Shown: positions 55,834 through 64,000 of the stretch, in pieces
Layout of the letters: the number at the start of each line of letters is the position of its first letter
How positions within the stretch are numbered: the stretch's first letter is position 1
Assembly: GCA_951813515.1 (NCBI GenBank)
Contig: OX638346.1
Coordinates: 2,039,617 to 2,103,616, forward strand
Length of the DNA: 64,000 nucleotides
Source of the DNA: an uncultured Pseudomonadales bacterium
Lineage (GTDB): Bacteria; Pseudomonadota; Gammaproteobacteria; Pseudomonadales; Azotimanducaceae
Reading direction: 5' to 3'
Position numbers and translations under genes: made by a program
Notes under the pieces: generated by a model
Database searches by the model: none
Told to the model about the DNA's origin: nothing
The model's input: the letters and a program-made list of their open reading frames with translations, nothing else

Positions 55834-58482
55834 TCAGTCGGCCGGGGCCTTCTCGAGGTCGAGTCCTCTCTCGCTGGCGAAGTCGAACGCCGCCGTCGCG
55901 GAGGTCTGGTTGGTCCGCGCGAGCAGCGACAGCGCGGCGAAGGCGATCCAGTCGCTCGACACCTCGAAGTGATCCCGCAATGCCGCACGGGATTCCGACA
56001 GGCCGAATCCGTCCGTGCCGAGCGCTACGTAAGCATTCGGAAACCAGCGCGAAATGGATAGCGGCAACGACTTCATGTAGTCCGAGGCGGCCACGAATAC
56101 GCCGGACTCATCGGCGAGCACTGCCTCGACATAGGGGCGTTCGTCAGCGCCGCCGATGCTCAGCATTTGCGCCCGCTCGGCATGTGCGCCCTGGCGGGCG
56201 AGTTCGTTGTAGCTCGTCACGCTCCAGATGTTGGTCGCGATCCCGAGATCCTGCAGCGTTTCCGCCGCGGCCATCACTTCGACCATGATGGCGCCGCTGC
56301 CGAGCAGGTTGACCTGCGCCTGTTCGCCGGCCCGCCGGAAGCAGTACATGCCCTTGACGATGCCGTCGTCCACGCCGTTCGGCTTGGGTGGCATGCGGTA
56401 GTTCTGATTGGTGACGGTGATGTAGTAGAAGATGTCCTCGAACTCTCCGTACATGCGGCGAATCCCGTCGCGCACGATGACGGCGATCTCGAACGCGAAA
56501 GCCGGATCGTAGCTCTTGAGGTTCGGCACCGTGGAAGCCAGGACGTGTGAGTGGCCGTCCTGGTGTTGCACACCTTCCCCGTTGAGCGTGGTGCGTCCGG
56601 AAGTGCCGCCGAGAAGAAAGCCCTTGCAGAGCATGTCTCCGCAGGACCAGATCATGTCGCCCACCCGCTGGAAGCCGAACATCGAGTAGAAGATGTAGAA
56701 CGGGATCATCGGCAGGGCGTGGTTCGCGTAGGCGGTGCCGGCGGCGAGGAACGACGCCATGGCGCCGGTTTCGCAGATGCCCTCCTGCAATATCTGGCCG
56801 TCTTCGGCTTCGTGGTACGGCGCGATGGTGCCGGCGTCCACCGGCTGGTAGCGCTGTCCTTCCGGGGAGAAGATACCGGCCCGCGGAAACAGGCCATCCA
56901 TGCCGAACGTGCGCGCTTCGTCGGGCACGATCGGCACGACGTAGCGGCCGATGCGCTTGTCCCGGAGCAACCTCTGCAGCATTCTCACCACCGCCATGGT
57001 GGTCGACACCTCGCGCTTTCCGGAACCTTCCAGCATGTCCCTGAACATGGACAGCGGCGGAGGGTCCAGGCGTTCGCAGCGGACGTTGCGCACCGGCAGG
57101 AAACCGCCAAGCGCTTCCCGCCGCCTCTTGAGGTAGCGGACCTCTTCGCTGTCCTGTGGCGGCCAGTAGAAATCGGCGCGTTCAATAGCGTCGTCCGGCA
57201 GCGGGATGTCGAGTCGGCGGGCGAGTTCGTGGCGCTCCTCCGGCGACAGGTACTTCTTCTGATGCACGGTGTTGCGGCCCTCGGCCTTCGGACCGAGACC
57301 ATCGCCCTTCACCGTCTTCAGCAGGATCACGCAGGGCTTCCCTGTCACCGCCATTGCCTGCTGGTACGCGGCGTAGACCTTCTGGTGATCGTGGCCGCCG
57401 CGCTTGATCGTGCGGATCTCTTCGTCGTTCAGGGAATCCATGAGTTCGGCGAGTTCCGGAATGTCCTCCACCCAGTGCTCGCGCACCACGTCGCCGGGGG
57501 ACACGGTGTAGAACTGGTAGTCGCCGTCCACCGCCTGCTCCATGCGCGCCTGCAGGACGCCGTTCACGTCGCGCTCGAACAGCTTGTCCCAGCCGCCGCC
57601 CCAGATGACCTTGATGACGTGCCAGTCGGCGCCCCGGAACGCCCGCTCGAGTTCCTGGATGATCTTGCCGTTACCCCGCACCGGTCCGTCCAGGCGCTGG
57701 AGATTGCAGTTGACGACGACCACGAGGTTGTCGAGGTGCTCGCGGGCGGCGATGTCGATGGTGCCCAGGACTTCGGGCTCGTCCGATTCGCCGTCGCCGA
57801 TGAAATTCCATACCTTGCCGCCGTTCCTGGGCTTCAGCCCACGGCTCTCCAGGTACTTGGCGAAACGCGCCTGGTAGATGGCGCTCGGCGTCGACAGGCC
57901 CATGCTGGCGCAAGGCATCTGCCAGAAATCGGGCATTCGCCGCGGATGCGGATAGGAAGGCAGGCCGCCTTCGGGTGCTTTTTCGCGGCGAAAGTTCTTC
58001 AGTTGTTCCTCTTTCAGCCGCCCCTCGAGCAGCGCTCGCGCATAGACCCCGGGAGAAGTGTGGGCCTGAACGTGGACCTGGTCGCCGCCGTAGTCCGGCC
58101 CCGGCGCACGGAAGATGTGGTTGAAACCGACTTCCATCGACGTCGCCGCGGACAGGTACGTGGCGATATGGCCACCGACGCCGGAACCGGAATCGTACGC
58201 CTGCAGCACCATCGCCACGGCGTTCCACCGTAGAACGTTCTCGATACGGGTTTCGACCTCGATGCTGCCCGGGTAGGGAGGCTGCTCGGACAGGGGGATG
58301 GTGTTGCGGTACGGCGTGTTCAGGGCCGCGTCGGTCAGCACGATGCCGCGTCGGGACACGGAGTCCTGCAGCCTCAGCAGCAGCGCCTTGGTGTCTTCGC
58401 CGCCGTGTTCTTCGAGCACGCCATCGAGGGCTTCGAGCCACTCGCGCTGCTCAATCTCCCATTCGTCCGTGCTCTTCGACAT
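55834..58482 (-). CDS. aceE: Pyruvate dehydrogenase E1 component (homodimeric)
   Basis: 882 residues, the AceE length. It decarboxylates pyruvate with thiamine diphosphate and passes the acetyl group to the E2 lipoyl domain. VWNFIGDGESDEPEVLGTID and NLVVVVNCNLQRLDGPVRGN hold the ThDP/Mg motif. SGSGVGGHIATYLSAATSME, HVQAHTSPGVYARALLEGR, and the late FQRVGDMIWSCGDMLCKGFL and LLGGTSGRTTLNGEGVQHQD are family blocks. aceF and lpd are not adjacent on this side, where the truncated BrnT-BrnA module follows instead. Confidence 0.95.
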   Translation of the reverse strand: MSKSTDEWEIEQREWLEALDGVLEEHGGEDTKALLLRLQDSVSRRGIVLTDAALNTPYRNTIPLSEQPPYPGSIEVETRIENVLRWNAVAMVLQAYDSGSGVGGHIATYLSAATSMEVGFNHIFRAPGPDYGGDQVHVQAHTSPGVYARALLEGRLKEEQLKNFRREKAPEGGLPSYPHPRRMPDFWQMPCASMGLSTPSAIYQARFAKYLESRGLKPRNGGKVWNFIGDGESDEPEVLGTIDIAAREHLDNLVVVVNCNLQRLDGPVRGNGKIIQELERAFRGADWHVIKVIWGGGWDKLFERDVNGVLQARMEQAVDGDYQFYTVSPGDVVREHWVEDIPELAELMDSLNDEEIRTIKRGGHDHQKVYAAYQQAMAVTGKPCVILLKTVKGDGLGPKAEGRNTVHQKKYLSPEERHELARRLDIPLPDDAIERADFYWPPQDSEEVRYLKRRREALGGFLPVRNVRCERLDPPPLSMFRDMLEGSGKREVSTTMAVVRMLQRLLRDKRIGRYVVPIVPDEARTFGMDGLFPRAGIFSPEGQRYQPVDAGTIAPYHEAEDGQILQEGICETGAMASFLAAGTAYANHALPMIPFYIFYSMFGFQRVGDMIWSCGDMLCKGFLLGGTSGRTTLNGEGVQHQDGHSHVLASTVPNLKSYDPAFAFEIAVIVRDGIRRMYGEFEDIFYYITVTNQNYRMPPKPNGVDDGIVKGMYCFRRAGEQAQVNLLGSGAIMVEVMAAAETLQDLGIATNIWSVTSYNELARQGAHAERAQMLSIGGADERPYVEAVLADESGVFVAASDYMKSLPLSISRWFPNAYVALGTDGFGLSESRAALRDHFEVSSDWIAFAALSLLARTNQTSATAAFDFASERGLDLEKAPAD

Positions 58483-58631
58483 GCGATGAAGAATACCGAA
58501 TCGGAGGATCGTGCGCCTGCTGGGAACCGGCGATTTGGCGCGTACGGAAGCAGGCTGTGGCGCAACGTGTCCCGCAGGGAGCTTTGCACTAACATTAGCT
58601 ACGGCCAGTTCATTTTGTCACGAGGGTTCAG

Positions 58632-59741
58632 ATGCTGGATTCGCTGACGCTAAGCGGATATCGCCGCTTCGAATCTTATGAGTTGAACGGCCTGAGAAGA
58701 GCGAATCTGCTGGTGGGTAAGAACGGCTGCGGGAAGACGTCCATCCTTGAAGCTGTTGAACTGCTTGTCTCCGGGGGAAGTTCCTCGACGTTCAAGCGCG
58801 TCGCGGAGTGGCGCGGCGAGCGCATTCGACACTTTACGGAAGAGCGGCCAGACCCGTTGGCTCGGATTCGCGGAACGAGCAGCATTCCAAGGATCGAGCT
58901 TGCACACTTTTTTAACGGTAACAAGTGCGAAGTGGGAGCGAATTTTCAGATTTGTTCGCAAGGTTCCGAATGCAAACGACTCTGCGTTGAAGTTCGTCCC
59001 ATTAGTGAATTTGAAGGTCTGGAGTGGGCTGGATCGTTTCAATACAGACTCCGGGATGGCGGGCCCGGACCGGTGTTTGGTTTGAAAATGACTACAGGCG
59101 ACGCGAGCGAAAAGACGGTATTGCCTGTTGGGGAAGACAGCAAGCTACTCGATGATCTGTATCGACGATCAACGGCAAGTGCTTCTGGTGCGCCGCTCCG
59201 TTTTCTCACGCCGGGCGGTTGCGACCCCATGGCCATGAGCAGCGAGTGGGACAGGTTGCAGGCCGAAGGTCGAGAAGCCGAAGTCGTGGAGAGCGTCAGA
59301 CCAATCATGCCGGATGTCGGCTCGATTCACTTCCGCGCTAGCCACGATGGCATTCTCGTAGGTCCGATCGACGGGGGCCCTCGATTTCCGATCGGCACTT
59401 ATGGCGACGGCATGCGTCGCCTGCTCGCGATCGTACTCGCTTTCGTCGCCAGCAAGGATGGGGTCCTGCTGATCGATGAAATCGACACGGGCTTTCATTG
59501 GACCGTTATGGAGGACATGTGGCGACTCGTCGTTGAATCGGCCCGGCGGTCCAATGTCCAGGTGTTTGCGACCACGCATAGCTACGATTGCGTTCGCGCG
59601 CTTGGCTCGCTTGCCGAATCTCATCCTGATCTTGCTGAGCAAGTCTCTATCCAGAAGATTCAACCTACACTGAACCAGGCAGTGTCGTTCCATGATGACC
59701 AAATCAGGGTGGCTGTGGAACAGGGCATTGAGGTTCGCTAA
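58632..59741 (+). CDS. AAA/ABC-like ATPase of a probable two-gene defence system
   Basis: 369 residues. Walker A LLVGKNGCGKTSILEA near residue 28, an ABC-like signature GTYGDGMRRLLAIVL near 260, Walker B GVLLIDEIDTGFHW, and the switch His in VFATTHSYDCVRALGS. No helicase or nuclease domain is visible. This is the OLD/RloA-like ATPase class that works with a TOPRIM partner. The next gene starts on the base after its stop. Lower GC and codon use unlike aceE suggest transfer. Confidence 0.8.
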   Translation: MLDSLTLSGYRRFESYELNGLRRANLLVGKNGCGKTSILEAVELLVSGGSSSTFKRVAEWRGERIRHFTEERPDPLARIRGTSSIPRIELAHFFNGNKCEVGANFQICSQGSECKRLCVEVRPISEFEGLEWAGSFQYRLRDGGPGPVFGLKMTTGDASEKTVLPVGEDSKLLDDLYRRSTASASGAPLRFLTPGGCDPMAMSSEWDRLQAEGREAEVVESVRPIMPDVGSIHFRASHDGILVGPIDGGPRFPIGTYGDGMRRLLAIVLAFVASKDGVLLIDEIDTGFHWTVMEDMWRLVVESARRSNVQVFATTHSYDCVRALGSLAESHPDLAEQVSIQKIQPTLNQAVSFHDDQIRVAVEQGIEVR

Positions 59742-60191
59742 GTGCCACTCGGGGAAAAGTCGGCACTTCATGTTGAAGGCGCGGATGATCAACACGCAAT
59801 CAAGCACTCGCTCGGCAGGCATGAAGTCGATTGTTCGGATATCGATTTCAAAGAGTCAGATGGAAAGGACGCTCTGCTGAAATCAATCAACACGGCGGTC
59901 TGAGCCGGCACGGATCGATCCGTGGGTTTCGTGTTGGATGCGGACGAGTTTTCCCAGAATCGTTGGTTAGCGGTTAGAGGCAGGCTTGACGGAGTTGGAC
60001 TGACGCTGCCCGAGAACATTCCGGAAGAAGGCTTCGTGGGGGACGCAACAAAATATGGGACGCGCGTAGGGGTCTGGTTGATGCCTGACAATCGGCGTGC
60101 CGGCGCGCTCGAGGACTTCCTTTCGGATCTTGTCGAGCGAAGATCCACTGTTTCCGCAAGCTCAAACCTCGAACGCGGTAGCTTAGAGTAG
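59742..60191 (+). pseudogene. DUF3226 TOPRIM-fold protein interrupted by one in-frame TGA
   Basis: The GTG at 59742 directly follows the ATPase stop. Codons 1-53 read LHVEGADDQHAIKHSLGRHE and on to a TGA at 59901. The same frame continues with VGFVLDADEFSQNRWLAVRG and TRVGVWLMPDNRRAGALEDF to 60191. The two halves join into a full DUF3226 domain: the Glu of VEGADD and the acidic DADE are the TOPRIM metal residues. So either a single mutation killed the gene, or a restart occurs at the GTG at 59922, or the TGA is a sequencing error. Confidence 0.7.
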
Positions 60192-60348
60192 CGTCACGCA
60201 CACCCACCGCACATGGGCCGGATGTCGGCCCCTACCCCGAGTCAATTCACGGTTGTGAAAGGCAGGAATCAGGACCGCTTGGGTGGGGGGCGACGGTAGC
60301 CGGGGCGTTTGCGGAGCCCGCTTCGGCATGTTCAAGGACGCTGAGTGC
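60192..60348. other. Spacer between the TOPRIM gene and the large helicase gene (convergent)
   Basis: 157 bases between two convergent genes. No gene, clear hairpin or T-run terminator was seen. Confidence 0.4.
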
Positions 60349-63300
60349 TCATCGTAATGCGGCGATGATCTGTCGAGTGGCAGCAGGCAGATTCCCTCGT
60401 ACGACGAGTTCGTTTTTGACGATGAGCGGAAATTCTCCAATGGATCGGAGTATGGCGATGTGAGGGTCAGCGGGATGATCTGGCGTCAGGGGGGCTGAGA
60501 GCGCGATGATGGTTGTCCGACCGTCGGTAGTAGTGGCCAGGATGGGTGCCGTCACAGACGATCCGTCTGTTTGGAGAGTCGCGTCCAATTCGAACCGAAT
60601 CCCGTCCGTGCATTGGCGTTCAAGGTCGTTGCGGAGCAATGCGGTCGAGGAGGCTAAACGGCTCGGGCTGAAATCGGCCAGTTGTCCGTCGATGAGGTAA
60701 CGAAGGAGTTGCGCTCCGACATGTCGGTCGAGAAGATTGTGCTCGAACTTGTTCTTGAAGCTTCGCAGGCAGCGGTAGCAAGACGCGTCGCAACCCTCTT
60801 CGCAGTCCGTGAGAAGATCGAGGGCCTTTTGGAACAACTCGACGGGAGACTCAGGGAGTTGAGTCGAGAACCCGGCTCCCCCAGGGAGCGTGTCGTACAA
60901 GAAAACCTCTGCTTCAAGACCACTCGTACCGGCGGGCGTGAGTGCGGGGCGGAACTCGGCCATAAGTTCGCCCGGTTCGAGTTCGAGGAGTTGGCACGCC
61001 CCGGCGGCAAGAGCTTCGCTTACGGTTCGCAGCGCGACTAGGGTGGACGTGTGACCAGGCTTGAGGCTCATCGGCGGGTCCACGCGCAAGGAAAACAGGG
61101 CAATGTCGGTAATGAAATCGGTCCCCAGCACGAGATGGCGCGTCGGGTTGATTCCATCGCAGTTGCGTTTATCGTCGTCGTCTGGGTAGGGCTTCAGGTG
61201 AGTCCCATGAAGTTCGTGCGAGTGGGCGGCGGTTGCTTCTATTCGACCGCACTTCGTGCAGTAGGTGTAGCCGTCTTTCTTGGGGCCCGTGTTGGAGACG
61301 AGAAGGTGTCTTCTTGACGGCAGCACGCGTAGCCGTTCATTGACGACAGTCCAAGCATCGGCGTCGTCCGGCGTGTCCATCGTCAGCTTGGCGCGGGTAG
61401 CGTAGCTCGTCTCCGGAATATCGTCGGGTGAAGTGACCTCCTCGGTGTCGACGGGGTGCGCGAAACCCGGTGGACGCAGCCAGTAGCGTCCTGGCCCGAA
61501 AGTCTGCGTGCCGCCGCAAGCGGGGCAGTCTCGCGTCTCCTGACGCTGAGCCTGACCAATCGGGTAGGTGTTCGCGAAGCCGCAGATGTCGCACTCCATG
61601 TAGATGCGTTTGGAGTCCCATGCAGCGAATCGGTCGTTGGGATCAACGGAGTAGATCGCACTGGATGTGTAGCACTTCCCGGATATCCACACCTGTTTCC
61701 CCGGGGCGTACTGGGAGAGCGCGACCGAAAGGCCCTGTTGGGGCGCGAACCGCATGATCGGCCGGAAACGCGTAGAGCGGTCAGTGTCGAACACATGGAA
61801 AGTCGCCACATCGGTCGGAAAAGCGTACCGCGGCAGTTTGCCGCAGTAGAGGAGGCGGTCGAGAAGCTTGTCAGTATTGGCGGCGTGTTGTTGAGGGTTT
61901 TCCTCGCCCTCTTCAGGCTGGTATTCGCCTTCATTCGCCTCGTCGGTCTCGGACGGATTGGATTGGCTTGGCGCAGACCCGATGGCGTCGTCGATTGCAT
62001 CGAGGCAATCATCGGCGAATCCACTAAGCAGCACGTCGCGGTCCTGCGGGCCAATCTGCTGAGGAATCCATGACGCTATTCGGCTTCGAAGCCTATCTTC
62101 CTGTTCAATGAGCCATGCAGCGAAGTCCGTACGGTTGAGGAGAGAAGATGGGTCACGGAAGTCGGCGACCGTGCCGAGCACGGAGAAAAGGTCATGCTTT
62201 TGGTCGGGGTCTAAACCCGGAATACGATCCTGATGATAGGACTGCAATAGGAAGGCGCGGATGTGCCGCCGCACGATGTCCGCGTTGTCGAGCGTTAGTT
62301 TTGGATCGATGACGTTACCCCGGATCATGCCGTCCGGATTGGTGAAATAGTGCTCATCGTGGCTGTCGGCGCTGCCGAAAGCGACGACAGTAGCGACGGC
62401 GTTGCCGCGACGTCCGGCGCGTCCGGAGCGTTGCTGGTAGTTGGCCCGGCCCGGCGGCATGTTGCGCAGAGCGACACCAGACAGCGCGCCAATGTCGATG
62501 CCGACCTCCATCGTCGTTGTGCTTGACAGCACATCGACGGCGGTGGACGAGTTAGCCCGCTCGCCGAGAGCGATGTCTTGGAACAGCAGTTCGTTCTCCT
62601 CCGCTTTGGAGAAGACATCCTCGTTCTGGGGGGCATTCAATTGTGCGGTGTGCTCGGCGGCGACGAGGGCGAGCGGCGGCTTGGGCGGATCGACAAGGGC
62701 GTTCGTGACGGGATTTCGATAGAAGCCCTTGCGGGCCAGGAAGACGGCATCGCGGTCAGGGTTTAGTTCTTTGATGTCGGAACTGCCGCAGTCGAGGCAA
62801 TGGGAGATCGTCGAAACGGGCCGGTGTACCGACTTGCAGTTTGGGCAGCGTACCCACTTACCTTCGAAGGTCAGGGAGAGTTCGTTGCCGCGCAGGCGCC
62901 TGAAGCCGTTGCCGGTGGCTTCCGTGAATAGTTCTAACAGCATGGGCAACCATTGGCTGTCGAATGTCCTGCGCGCCGCTCGGTCGATAAGGACAGTCTG
63001 CATCGCCTTGAATTTTCCCTTTCTCGCACGAACGCTGATTCCCTGGGAGCGTGGTCGCTGGCCCCAAACTGGTGGCATGGCGCCGAGCCAGAAGCCGTAG
63101 CCCTGCCAGCAGCGCAGCCATGCGCGTGCGAGTTCCACCTTCTCTTCGGGCGTTTCCGACACTCCGGGAATCGACGGGAGTTCGTGCAGACGTGGTGAGA
63201 GGTCGCCACGTTCGACGAGTGAAGCCAGGGCGAGCGGCTCGAATCCAAGAAAGCGATCCTGCACGGTTGTAACAATTTGTTCGAGCAACGCTTCGGGCGG

Positions 63301-64000
63301 ACGTTCTGATCGGATCTGCATACAGAGGCCGGTCAGTCCACCATCGTCGTCGGTTTGTCCGTTGTTGAACGCGTTTCGTACTGTCCGGTCTGCGCCAAAG
63401 CTCTCGCCGGCTTTCGTTTCGGGACGCAGGCGCACGTGGAGCGTGTGAGCTGCGAGAAGCACGGCCAGATACAAGTCGTTGAGGTTCAGGTTCGGCTGAA
63501 GAAAGGAGACGGCTTGAAGTCGCTGAAAGCCCCAAGCTATCAACGGGCGTAGCGAGTCACGCACCGAGTACATTTGTAAGTTAGGGGCTAAGCGCGCCGC
63601 GACTTGGCGCGAGTCAGAGAAGGTCAGGACCTTCCTGCCCTGCAGAGGCGCGAAAGACGTGGGCGCGGCCTGGGAAGGTGGCTGAATCTGCAACTGTCGG
63701 GACACCAGGGCTTGGAACGGTTGGTCGCCCTTGGTCTGGTGATCTTGCACGTAGGAAGTTCCCCATCGCGTCTTCTTGCCGCACACGGCACACGGGGCAA
63801 ACTGACCTGAGGAGACGGGTCCCGGATCGCTCCCATCGTCATCCTCATCGGTAGAGTCGGCCAGCCGGTCGCTTCGAAGATAGACCCGGCGCATCCGATT
63901 CCCGAGAGTTGGAGGGTTTAAGCGGCCCGTCTCGAGATCGTAGTCGGCCGGTTCCGCTGCCTCGTCCGATGCGGGAGTTTCGAGTAGGAGGTCGAGGGGG
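60349..64000 (-). CDS. Large helicase with Zn clusters and a DUF1998-like C-terminus (partial, 5' end outside)
   Basis: Over 1210 codons are open to the window edge; the N-terminus, which should hold the first helicase domain, is outside. The second helicase domain is visible: KVLTFSDSRQVAARLAP, TTTMEVGIDIGALSGVALRN and the arginine-finger motif NYQQRSGRAGRRGNAVATVV. Several zinc clusters follow: CPNC...CLDC, CDICGF...CPACGG, and CEEGCDASCYRCLRSFKNKF near the C-terminus, the DUF1998 hallmark. Relatives are MrfA/YprA and the DrmA/DrmB proteins of DISARM. Placement beside an ATPase-TOPRIM pair supports a defence role; the exact system cannot be named from this half. Confidence 0.8.
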   Translation of the reverse strand, partial: PLDLLLETPASDEAAEPADYDLETGRLNPPTLGNRMRRVYLRSDRLADSTDEDDDGSDPGPVSSGQFAPCAVCGKKTRWGTSYVQDHQTKGDQPFQALVSRQLQIQPPSQAAPTSFAPLQGRKVLTFSDSRQVAARLAPNLQMYSVRDSLRPLIAWGFQRLQAVSFLQPNLNLNDLYLAVLLAAHTLHVRLRPETKAGESFGADRTVRNAFNNGQTDDDGGLTGLCMQIRSERPPEALLEQIVTTVQDRFLGFEPLALASLVERGDLSPRLHELPSIPGVSETPEEKVELARAWLRCWQGYGFWLGAMPPVWGQRPRSQGISVRARKGKFKAMQTVLIDRAARRTFDSQWLPMLLELFTEATGNGFRRLRGNELSLTFEGKWVRCPNCKSVHRPVSTISHCLDCGSSDIKELNPDRDAVFLARKGFYRNPVTNALVDPPKPPLALVAAEHTAQLNAPQNEDVFSKAEENELLFQDIALGERANSSTAVDVLSSTTTMEVGIDIGALSGVALRNMPPGRANYQQRSGRAGRRGNAVATVVAFGSADSHDEHYFTNPDGMIRGNVIDPKLTLDNADIVRRHIRAFLLQSYHQDRIPGLDPDQKHDLFSVLGTVADFRDPSSLLNRTDFAAWLIEQEDRLRSRIASWIPQQIGPQDRDVLLSGFADDCLDAIDDAIGSAPSQSNPSETDEANEGEYQPEEGEENPQQHAANTDKLLDRLLYCGKLPRYAFPTDVATFHVFDTDRSTRFRPIMRFAPQQGLSVALSQYAPGKQVWISGKCYTSSAIYSVDPNDRFAAWDSKRIYMECDICGFANTYPIGQAQRQETRDCPACGGTQTFGPGRYWLRPPGFAHPVDTEEVTSPDDIPETSYATRAKLTMDTPDDADAWTVVNERLRVLPSRRHLLVSNTGPKKDGYTYCTKCGRIEATAAHSHELHGTHLKPYPDDDDKRNCDGINPTRHLVLGTDFITDIALFSLRVDPPMSLKPGHTSTLVALRTVSEALAAGACQLLELEPGELMAEFRPALTPAGTSGLEAEVFLYDTLPGGAGFSTQLPESPVELFQKALDLLTDCEEGCDASCYRCLRSFKNKFEHNLLDRHVGAQLLRYLIDGQLADFSPSRLASSTALLRNDLERQCTDGIRFELDATLQTDGSSVTAPILATTTDGRTTIIALSAPLTPDHPADPHIAILRSIGEFPLIVKNELVVRGNLPAATRQIIAALR

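Noticed and set aside
59901..59903. TGA in the DUF3226 gene as a selenocysteine codon
   Set aside because: DUF3226 has no conserved Cys or Sec here, no hairpin typical of a bacterial SECIS follows at once, and the TGA falls in a linker; mutation, restart or sequencing error is simpler.

Overview
The window is high-GC DNA from a bacterium that looks like an uncultured gammaproteobacterium. The support is gene order: zapA - 6S RNA - fau; pepP - ubiH-type hydroxylase - gcvT - gcvH - gcvP; rppH - ptsP close to lgt, thyA and folA; and LPS core genes of the waaC/waaG/waaP type. This is inference from synteny and protein families, not a phylogenetic result. No rRNA, tRNA or CRISPR array was recognised.

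Layout. 1-4029: LPS core genes, including an unusual open frame fusing two WaaG half-domains to a WaaP kinase, a waaC with an in-frame 45-bp tandem repeat, and a GT25 transferase. 4093-11897: amino-acid genes (ilvE, argE-argA, ilvD) and a PhyH dioxygenase; a small-gene module between argA and ilvD is flanked by a decayed copy of the argA 3' end. 11929-15948: a solute-binding protein, an orphan VapB-like antitoxin, a VOC protein, an Xre-RES toxin-antitoxin pair and an amidohydrolase. 16020-20691: ppk2, a DM13 protein, and an overlapping operon of an NAD-kinase-like gene, fabV and hemE. 20755-22327: hipBA. 22537-28944: a lone molybdenum hydroxylase, an S9 peptidase, folA, lgt and an NRDE protein. 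28959-33411: thyA, two copies of an inverted-repeat site, an AbrB-type antitoxin with a toxin remnant, an SDR, and a DUF898-M48 pair. 33438-38446: ptsP-rppH and a YyaL-like protein.

38427-44158 is the glycine cleavage operon read leftward (ubiH-like, gcvT, gcvH, gcvPA, gcvPB). pepP follows, then on the other strand a small coiled-coil protein, zapA, 6S RNA, fau, def and rpiA. 48621-55388 holds a Fic protein with a strong nested palindrome upstream, mgtE, two more PhyH dioxygenases, arfB and an SDR. 55408-58482 is aceE, with a brnA module and a relic of the aceE 3' end behind it. 58632-64000 looks like a defence island: an ABC-like ATPase, a DUF3226 TOPRIM gene split by one in-frame TGA, and a very large helicase with a DUF1998-like C-terminus that runs off the window.

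Themes. Housekeeping biosynthesis alternates with small toxin-antitoxin or defence modules, several of them broken: three antitoxins sit beside what look like truncated toxins. Two modules, behind argA and behind aceE, share one architecture: an intact host gene, then the inserted module, then a decayed copy of the host gene's 3' end. That points to a repeated way of inserting DNA at gene ends.
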